NCBI GenBank assembly: GCA_951813625.1
Contig: CATOTS010000007.1
Span: 1 to 59,216, forward strand
Direction of reading: 5' to 3'
Source: an uncultured Caldilineaceae bacterium
GTDB lineage: Bacteria > Chloroflexota > Anaerolineae > Caldilineales > Caldilineaceae
DNA: 59,216 nt
In this document: piece by piece, positions 53,718 to 59,216 of the stretch
Position numbering within the stretch: position 1 is the stretch's first letter
Layout: every line of letters starts with the position of its first letter
Made by a program: the position numbers and the translations under genes
The notes under the pieces: generated by a model
What the model was told of the DNA's origin: nothing
Databases searched by the model: none
The model's input: only the letters and a program-made list of their open reading frames with translations

Positions 53718-54881
53718 TCAGTTGCGCCCAATCGCGAAGCTGAGCGCCTCCTCGGTTGGCTCTGTGCCCAGGCCCGGTCCCTGCGGCAGCACGAAGTAGC
53801 CGGCCTGGCAGTCCATCGTGCTGCGGATGAGCTGCTTGTTGCGGTCGAAGATCGAGTGCTGGTACTCGTGCATTGCGAAATTGCCGACCGTCGCAGCGAC
53901 CTGCAGGCTGGCGGCCTGGGCGATGCCGAGATTGATCGTCGCATGCGGCATGACGCGGCAGTGGAAGGCCTGCGCCAGCTCACAGATGCGTCGAAATCCG
54001 GTGATGCCGGTGTGGGCAATCTCCGGCTGGATGACGTTCATGCAGCGAGCCTGCAGGCGGGGCAGGTATTCGTAGACTGTGCGCCACTCTTCGCCCAGGC
54101 CGATCTGGGTGCGGACGGCGCGGGCGACTTGCGCCTGCCCGTCCATGTCTTCGGGCGCGACCGGCGCCTCCGCCAGGTGCAGGTCGAACTCGCACAGACG
54201 GTCGATCAACTGGATTGCCTCGAGCGCGGTATAGCGCCAGTGAAGGTCGACGAGGATGCGCGGCGCCTCTCCGACAGCCTGGCGAATCGCCATCATCTCG
54301 GCGACCTCGCCCTGGTCGGCAACGGCCGCGGCAAATTTGAGCGCGGAGAAGCCGCGGTCGGTCCAGCTCTTGGCGATGGCAGCACGTTCTACGGTCGACC
54401 CGCCGGGCAGTCCGGAGACGTATACCGGCAGCCGCTCATGCCGCCGGCCGCCGAGGAGCTGCCAGACCGGTTGCCCCAACAGCTTGCCGCGCAGGTCCCA
54501 CAGCGCGATGTCCAGCCCGGCGATCGCGTCGAGCGCATAGCCGCCAAAGTGGCCGCGCACGCGTTGCAGGTCATAGAGGTCTTCGTAGATCCGCTCCACG
54601 TCGTGAGGACTGCGGCCGCAGACGAAGGGTATGAAGAGCTCTTCGAGGATGGTCTGTGCGATCTGAGGCGCGACGACGCCGAAACATTCGCCCCAGCCAA
54701 CCGTGCCATCGCTGGCTTCCACTCTCACGAGCAATGTCTGGTCGTGCACGGGGTAAACCGTGCGATTGCCCGGCCGGACAATGTAGCCTTTGGCGTTGGG
54801 CCGGCTGCCTTCCTCTAACGGGCCGAGATAAGGCACCTCGCGGGGAATGCGAAGGGGATAGAGCTGGATGGCAGCGATCAT
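53718..54881 (-). CDS. Mandelate racemase / muconate lactonizing enzyme family protein
   Basis: 387 residues from ATG 54881 (TTG 54893 is possible). Enolase superfamily: capping domain about 1-125, barrel after that. Lysine K182 in ALKFAA, metal ligands D212 (ILVDLHW), E238 (HLAEAP) and E264 (GLGEEW), and H313 in MPHATINLG. The pattern resembles galactonate or related acid-sugar dehydratases rather than true mandelate racemase. Mg2+-dependent, cytosolic. It is the upstream member of the amidohydrolase-dehydrogenase operon. Confidence 0.9.
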   Translation of the reverse strand: MIAAIQLYPLRIPREVPYLGPLEEGSRPNAKGYIVRPGNRTVYPVHDQTLLVRVEASDGTVGWGECFGVVAPQIAQTILEELFIPFVCGRSPHDVERIYEDLYDLQRVRGHFGGYALDAIAGLDIALWDLRGKLLGQPVWQLLGGRRHERLPVYVSGLPGGSTVERAAIAKSWTDRGFSALKFAAAVADQGEVAEMMAIRQAVGEAPRILVDLHWRYTALEAIQLIDRLCEFDLHLAEAPVAPEDMDGQAQVARAVRTQIGLGEEWRTVYEYLPRLQARCMNVIQPEIAHTGITGFRRICELAQAFHCRVMPHATINLGIAQAASLQVAATVGNFAMHEYQHSIFDRNKQLIRSTMDCQAGYFVLPQGPGLGTEPTEEALSFAIGRN

Positions 54882-54938
54882 CGTTTCAATCAAGAGTTGG
54901 TTATCGCGGGTAAAATCCTCTGGCCTGTCATTTTGCCA

Positions 54939-56555
54939 TCAGCGGGCGGTTACCTCATAAACTGTGCCGTCTTCGAGCCTGGCGACGATCTTGAAGTCGG
55001 CAATCTCTTGCAGACTGTCAACGCCGAAGAGATGGCCTTTGGCCTGGGCATCAAACCAGACAAGATATGCCTCTGGCGTCTCGGGCCACAGCCCGGCCAG
55101 AGATCCAACAGGCCTGCGCGGCTCACCGGACTGATGCCTGTGGGCCGCTGGCGCCCACCTGGCGGGGATGCCGGCATGCACATAGAGGGCAAAGGGAACG
55201 TTAGTGTACAACGGAGTGTCCTCACCATGGTTCAGCCGGAGGCTCTTGACAAGTTGGACGGTCTCGCTTGTTCGCCAGGTCAAGTGGTTATAGTTGTTTT
55301 CGGGTTCGACTGGCCGGGCCATGGTTGCGCCTTCCCTCGCGGCCGCTATCGCGAAAACCGCGACAAGCAAGGCAATGGCCAACGGAGACCTGGGAAAGCG
55401 ACAGAGAGTGCCCAAGAGATTGAAGGAGAATGTTTTGCCCGCCAAATAGACCTCTTGCTCCACGATATACAGAACAATAAGCATTGCGGGAACAAATGCG
55501 GGAGCAATGTATCTGTATCCGATTCTTTCGAGGCCAATGGTAGTTGAGAGAGCGACCAGGAAGGACACATAGGCAATGTAGAAGATTGAGACGGCGTCCA
55601 GCTCCAGGACGGCCAGCTTGATCCCGCGCCAAAGGTCCCTGGGCTTAAGGAACGCGCCCGCAAGGTAGCCGGAGACGGCGGCCAGAACGGCCAGGGCTCC
55701 TCTCGACGTAGTCGTGACGCCTATGAAGTAAACAGGGAAGAACCAGTTCAAATGGAATACAAATGCATAGTAGAGGTTGCTATACAGAGGATACCTGGAA
55801 GGACCTCGCGTGGCAGTCGGCAGTCCGCTCAGTTGAATATTTCTCAAGGCCCAGAGTGCCAGCGGCAAAGAGGCCACGATGCAAAAGAGCAGGAGATGCA
55901 GGACTCGGGTGCGAACTGTGCAGCGCCTGTTCAACAGAATTGCGGCTGCGCCTGCCAAAACCAGCGTTACGCCAATGTACCTGGTCACGCCGGCCATCCC
56001 TACGACGATTGCCGTCAGGAACAACGTCAAGAGACTGCTCTTGGTGAGGTACCTGTTCAGCCCGAGCAGAAAAATGATTGTCAGGAGAATGAATAAAGGC
56101 TCGGAGAGGCCATAGGTCGAGAGACGCAGTAAGTCGGGGGAAAGCAGCACAAATGCCGTACCGACAATGACGAGTGACGGCTCTCTGAGATAGCGTTGGA
56201 AGAGAAGTCCGGAGAAGAATACAATCAGGCCAAAGACGGCAGCATCAAAGTATCGAGCCCCGGAAAGCGGGTCGACTCCCAGAGCGACGTCAAACAGTGC
56301 TAGTAGCGTGGGGTAAAGAGGCGCCCATCCGGTCAGCGGCGTGCCATCAAAGTGCGTATAACCCGTGCCCGCGGTCAAACTGCGGGCGGCGGCGAGGTAA
56401 TTGACCGAATCTCCGTGGAGGGCGAGTCCGTGAAGCGCTGTCCTGATGAGAGCCAGGGCCGGCGCCAAAAGGGCCAGGAGCACGAGAAGCCACCTGGTTC
56501 CCAGCCACATTCCCACAAGCGACCAGGCGCGCGGACCGAATTGCGAGGCGTTCAA
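54939..56555 (-). CDS. GT-C-type membrane glycosyltransferase-like protein
   Basis: 538 residues with about 12 hydrophobic segments. The first extracytoplasmic loop has an acidic motif typical of GT-C enzymes (HGDSVNYLAAARSLTAGTGYTHFDG), and a second loop reads TYGLSEPLF. The C-terminal 130 residues are a soluble domain (VKSLRLNHGEDTPLYTNVPFALYVHAGIPARWAP). Such proteins transfer mannose, arabinose or similar sugars from polyprenyl-phosphate donors across the membrane. Less GC-rich than its neighbours and unrelated to the surrounding catabolic genes, which suggests insertion into the cluster. The exact donor and acceptor are unknown. Confidence 0.75.
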   Translation of the reverse strand: MNASQFGPRAWSLVGMWLGTRWLLVLLALLAPALALIRTALHGLALHGDSVNYLAAARSLTAGTGYTHFDGTPLTGWAPLYPTLLALFDVALGVDPLSGARYFDAAVFGLIVFFSGLLFQRYLREPSLVIVGTAFVLLSPDLLRLSTYGLSEPLFILLTIIFLLGLNRYLTKSSLLTLFLTAIVVGMAGVTRYIGVTLVLAGAAAILLNRRCTVRTRVLHLLLFCIVASLPLALWALRNIQLSGLPTATRGPSRYPLYSNLYYAFVFHLNWFFPVYFIGVTTTSRGALAVLAAVSGYLAGAFLKPRDLWRGIKLAVLELDAVSIFYIAYVSFLVALSTTIGLERIGYRYIAPAFVPAMLIVLYIVEQEVYLAGKTFSFNLLGTLCRFPRSPLAIALLVAVFAIAAAREGATMARPVEPENNYNHLTWRTSETVQLVKSLRLNHGEDTPLYTNVPFALYVHAGIPARWAPAAHRHQSGEPRRPVGSLAGLWPETPEAYLVWFDAQAKGHLFGVDSLQEIADFKIVARLEDGTVYEVTAR

Positions 56556-56567
56556 GGTCTTCTCTGT

Positions 56568-57467
56568 CTAGTCGGCCAGAAGCGGCTCGATCTCGCGCCA
56601 GATGGCGTCAAACTCCCGCAGGTCCTGCCGATCGAGATAGGCGCCGGGGATGCGGCTTGCGGTCGAGGTGAATACGCCGCGGCGGCTGAAGACCTGCTTG
56701 TAAACGGCCACACCGTGCATGCGTTCGAAATTAAGCAGTGGAAGCAGCCGGTTAAAGAGGGCGCGTGCGCCAGCCTCGTTCTCTTCCTCCAACAGCTGCC
56801 AGATTCGCGCATGCAGGTCCACCGACTGGCTGGCGGGCATGTTTCCGCAGGCGCCGCGGCGCCATTCGTCGATCATGTAAATGCCGCCCTGGCCGCCGAA
56901 AACACCACGGCAAGCGTCGCCTGCAGCAGCCAAGGTGCGCGAAATGGCGCGCGGCTCCGGGAGCGTCTCCTCCTTCAGATACTGCACACACTCCAGCTCG
57001 GAGCACATGCGCGCCAACAGATCGGCAGACATCGGCGTGCCGATTGGCCCCATGAAGTTCTGGATGCAGATCGGGATGCGCAACGCATCGTCTAGCGCCC
57101 GGTAATAGTCGTAGCATCCGCTCGCGTCCGGGTGAAGGATGTGAGGCGGCATGGCCATGATGCCGTCTGCGCCGACCTCCTCGGCGTAGCGGCTCAGCGC
57201 GACCGCGGGCACCGTGTGGCCGTGCGTCGTGGCGGCGATGAAGGGAACGCGACCGGCCGCGGCCTCGACGACAACGCGGATCCAGCGCCGCCGTTCGTCG
57301 TCCGACATCGTAGCGAATTCGCTCGCGTTTGCCGGACCGACAAGGCCCGCCGCGCCCTTCTCGATACAGAACTCTATCTGCCGCCGCAGGGCCGCTTCGT
57401 CCAACACCAGTTCATCGTTGAATGGAGTGACTACAATTGCGAAGATGCCGCGCCAGGGTTTGCTCAT
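56568..57467 (-). CDS. DapA-family (dihydrodipicolinate synthase / N-acetylneuraminate lyase) aldolase
   Basis: 299 residues, TIM barrel. The Schiff-base lysine is K165 (VQYLKEET). The keto-acid carboxylate loop, normally GTTGE, is GPANASEF here. The usual catalytic tyrosine (YNxP) is replaced: the equivalent stretch is CIQNFMG (134-140). Position beside sugar-acid dehydratase-like genes suggests a 2-keto-3-deoxy-sugar-acid aldolase or dehydratase rather than lysine biosynthesis, and no other lysine genes are near. It is divergently oriented to the dehydratase at 57723. Confidence 0.85.
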   Translation of the reverse strand: MSKPWRGIFAIVVTPFNDELVLDEAALRRQIEFCIEKGAAGLVGPANASEFATMSDDERRRWIRVVVEAAAGRVPFIAATTHGHTVPAVALSRYAEEVGADGIMAMPPHILHPDASGCYDYYRALDDALRIPICIQNFMGPIGTPMSADLLARMCSELECVQYLKEETLPEPRAISRTLAAAGDACRGVFGGQGGIYMIDEWRRGACGNMPASQSVDLHARIWQLLEEENEAGARALFNRLLPLLNFERMHGVAVYKQVFSRRGVFTSTASRIPGAYLDRQDLREFDAIWREIEPLLAD

Positions 57468-57722
57468 CCGAAACGCTCCGCGACTGATTTAGGTCCTGCC
57501 GGGCAAGCTAGCGGGAGTCGGATACCCAGGGTCCCGATGCGGTCGCAGGCGCGTCGTGGACTTGCGCAATATCCGATCGTGGGCGAATATCGATGCTGCC
57601 GAAATGGCGCTGCGTTCCACTCTGCAACCGACTGCGTCAGTCGCAGTTCCGCGCCCCCCGGCCGGCCGGTTCAGTATACTACAACCATTGGGTCAATCAA
57701 TTCGAAAGCGAGCGAATCGACT
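57468..57722. promoter_or_regulatory. Divergent promoter region between the aldolase and the rhamnonate-dehydratase-like gene
   Basis: 255 bases. Near the plus-strand gene are AGTATACT (57673-57680, an 8-bp palindrome that could hold the -10 TATACT) and ATTG-GGT-CAAT (57687-57697). Together they could be an operator for a GntR- or LacI-type regulator not encoded in the window. Confidence 0.4.
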
Positions 57723-58910
57723 ATGAAGATCACCGCGGTTTCGGTTTATGAGTTGCAGGGCGTTCTTGAGCAAGAGGAGGAGTTCTGGGAGGAGCGGCTT
57801 TTGCGTCCACTGGACATCTACCCGGAGCATAGGGCGGAAGGCGCGCACGAAATGTTTGCCGTCAGCGAAGGCCGTTACCGGATCACGGCCTATTTCGTCG
57901 ACATCGAGACCGATGAAGGGGTGTCGGGACGCGGCGGACCGTTTCCGCGCGAGCAGGCTTTTATCATCCAGACGCAGCTGGCGCCGCTGCTGCTCGGCCA
58001 CGACCCGCTGGCGTCCGAACGCCTGTGGGACCGGATGTACCGCGCGCAGGTCCATGGCCGTAAGGGCACCGAGATGATGGCGCTGAGCGCGGTCGATTGC
58101 GCGCTGTGGGACCTGAAGGGGAACTGGTTCGACGCGCCCGTCTGCCAGCTGCTGGGCGGCCCGACGCGCACTGAAGTCCCGGCGTACGCCAGCGCGCTGG
58201 GCTACTCGCTCGACCCTGAGCTTGTTCAGGAGCGGGCAAAGCAGTTTGCCGCCCAAGGTTACGCGGCGACCAAGTGGTTCTTCCGCGACGGTCCGACCGA
58301 TGGGAAAGCGGGGATGGAGCGCAATCTGAGGCTGGTGCGAACACTGCGGGCGAGCCTCGGCCCCGACGTGGACATTATGCTGGACTGTTGGATGAGCTGG
58401 GATGTTCCGTATACGGTGCAGATGGCGCGCCGCCTGGAGGAGTACGCGCCGCGCTGGATTGAGGAGCCGGTGCTGCCCGATAAGATCGAGCAGTACGCGC
58501 AGATCCGTCGGCAAGTGAATGTTCCGATAAGCGGCGGCGAACATGAATACACCCGCTGGGGACTGAAGCAGCTGATGGATGCGGGCGCGTGCGACGTTTA
58601 CCAGCCCGACATCTACTGGTGCGGCGGCATCTCGGAAACACAGAAGATCCTGGCGTTGGCCTCCGCCTACGACGTACCCGTTATCCCGCACGGCCACTCA
58701 ACCCCGGCCAGCATTCACGTCATCGCCGCCTGGCCGGAACCGACCACGCCCCTGCTCGAGTACCTGATCAAATGGAACGAAGTCCACCAGTTCTTTCTCA
58801 AGAACCCGGTCAAGCCGGTCAACGGGATGGTGAGCGTGCCGCGCGGTGCCGGCATTGGCATGGAGCTGGACGAAGCGAAGATAGACCGGCGCGCGGAGGT
58901 GGAATTCTAG
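57723..58910 (+). CDS. L-rhamnonate dehydratase-like enolase-superfamily protein
   Basis: 395 residues from ATG 57723; the frame is open to 57132 but that part is antisense to the aldolase. Distinctive RhmD-like blocks: TKWFFRDGPTDGKAG (183-197), D221 in LDCWMSWD, E247 in WIEEPVLP, E273 in GGEHEYTR, DVYQPDIYWCGG (291-302) and H323 in IPHGHS. Mg2+-dependent dehydration of an acid sugar to a 2-keto-3-deoxy acid is expected. RhmD itself has GEHE and PHGSS, so the specificity may differ (L-rhamnonate, L-fuconate or D-galactonate). It pairs with the divergent DapA-type aldolase. Confidence 0.88.
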   Translation: MKITAVSVYELQGVLEQEEEFWEERLLRPLDIYPEHRAEGAHEMFAVSEGRYRITAYFVDIETDEGVSGRGGPFPREQAFIIQTQLAPLLLGHDPLASERLWDRMYRAQVHGRKGTEMMALSAVDCALWDLKGNWFDAPVCQLLGGPTRTEVPAYASALGYSLDPELVQERAKQFAAQGYAATKWFFRDGPTDGKAGMERNLRLVRTLRASLGPDVDIMLDCWMSWDVPYTVQMARRLEEYAPRWIEEPVLPDKIEQYAQIRRQVNVPISGGEHEYTRWGLKQLMDAGACDVYQPDIYWCGGISETQKILALASAYDVPVIPHGHSTPASIHVIAAWPEPTTPLLEYLIKWNEVHQFFLKNPVKPVNGMVSVPRGAGIGMELDEAKIDRRAEVEF

Positions 58911-58925
58911 TCGGGTATGGGCGGA

Positions 58926-59216
58926 TCAGCGCGGCGTGGTGGGATAGCCGATCGGATCGATATGGGCTTCAACGAGGAACGGCGCGTCGCTTGCGCCGGC
59001 CTGTTCAAGTGCCGCATCGCACGCCTCTGGGGTGGCGACGCGGGCCGATTCGATGCCGTATCCGGCGGCGATCCTGGTGAAGTCGGGCGCGGGAAACTCG
59101 GTGCCCAGAGGCTTCTTTCCCTGCCGAAGCTGGTGCGAGCGGATCAGGTCGATGGCATTGTCGACCGGCACGACGACCGTTACCGGCAGGTTGAGACGGG
59201 CGAGGACACTCAGCTC
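58926..59216 (-). CDS. C-terminal end of a TPP-dependent enzyme (truncated by window)
   Basis: The frame enters from the window edge (ELSVLARLNLPVTVVVPVDNAIDLIRS) and ends at 58926 with EAHIDPIGYPTTPR. It matches the PP-domain C-terminus of acetolactate-synthase-like enzymes, where LPVTVVVxxN precedes the TPP motif's end. Reading is colinear with the same region of the enzyme at 46195. The rest of the gene lies outside. Its stop is 15 bases beyond the dehydratase stop, so the two genes converge. Confidence 0.8.
   Translation of the reverse strand, partial: ELSVLARLNLPVTVVVPVDNAIDLIRSHQLRQGKKPLGTEFPAPDFTRIAAGYGIESARVATPEACDAALEQAGASDAPFLVEAHIDPIGYPTTPR

Noticed and set aside
57132..57722. Fusion of an extra 197-residue domain to the rhamnonate-dehydratase-like protein
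   Set aside because: The upstream part is antisense to the aldolase and the divergent promoter region; ATG 57723 begins the enolase-superfamily N-terminus.

Overview
The window is about 59 kb of high-GC bacterial chromosome. It carries no rRNA, no tRNA, no CRISPR array and no insertion sequence that I could recognise. Standalone LysM/L,D-transpeptidase proteins, a DUF3105 protein, a YbjN-like protein, many amidohydrolases, PhyH and enolase-superfamily enzymes, and dispersed GC-rich hairpin repeats between genes together fit an uncultured Chloroflexota bacterium (Caldilineae/Anaerolineae-like). That placement is an inference from gene content, not a phylogenetic result. Housekeeping anchors are gyrA, rplI, lepB, def and a CCA-adding-enzyme-type nucleotidyltransferase.

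Layout. 1-4.9 kb: three tandem MFS drug-exporter paralogues, the first broken by six net single-base insertions. 5-10.2 kb: PhyH dioxygenase, two related amidohydrolases, a standalone Rieske protein and an M20 peptidase, probably a catabolic cluster for an unknown organic acid or amide. 10.3-16.4 kb: cell-envelope genes (LysM3-SH3-glycosidase fusion, thioesterase, def, then on the minus strand DUF3105 and two L,D-transpeptidases). 16.5-20.2 kb: dispersed repeats, an S9 peptidase that has lost its propeller, a class III aminotransferase and a remnant of a LarA-type racemase. 20.2-27.4 kb (minus): YbjN-like, small hypothetical, lepB, AlbA/Schlafen-type ATP-binding protein, gyrA, rplI. 27.7-31.8 kb (plus): response regulator, triple-PDZ secreted protein, sensor kinase.

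32-40 kb is the most unusual stretch. It has a second, inverted copy of the composite repeat, small hypothetical genes, a large M16 lipoprotein peptidase, and then more than 3 kb without a believable gene, holding hairpin repeats, a seven-unit 135-bp tandem array and two 10-bp-period tandem repeats. 40-44.4 kb is a siroheme nitrite/sulfite reductase operon with an unknown protein and a TrpD2-like protein. 44.4-51.7 kb (minus) carries moxR-DUF58-DUF4129, a TPP enzyme and the CCA-type enzyme. 51.9-59.2 kb is a sugar-acid catabolic cluster: D-2-hydroxyacid dehydrogenase, lactonase-like amidohydrolase, two enolase-superfamily dehydratase-like enzymes, a DapA-family aldolase and a second TPP enzyme cut by the window edge.

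The strongest leads are the composite repeat family, the 135-bp array (open in one frame on both strands because 135 is a multiple of 3), the regular +1 decay of the first MFS gene, the S9 deletion that keeps the whole catalytic triad, and the GyrA variant HNDQ in place of HGDS. I did not find a clear new defence or mobile system.
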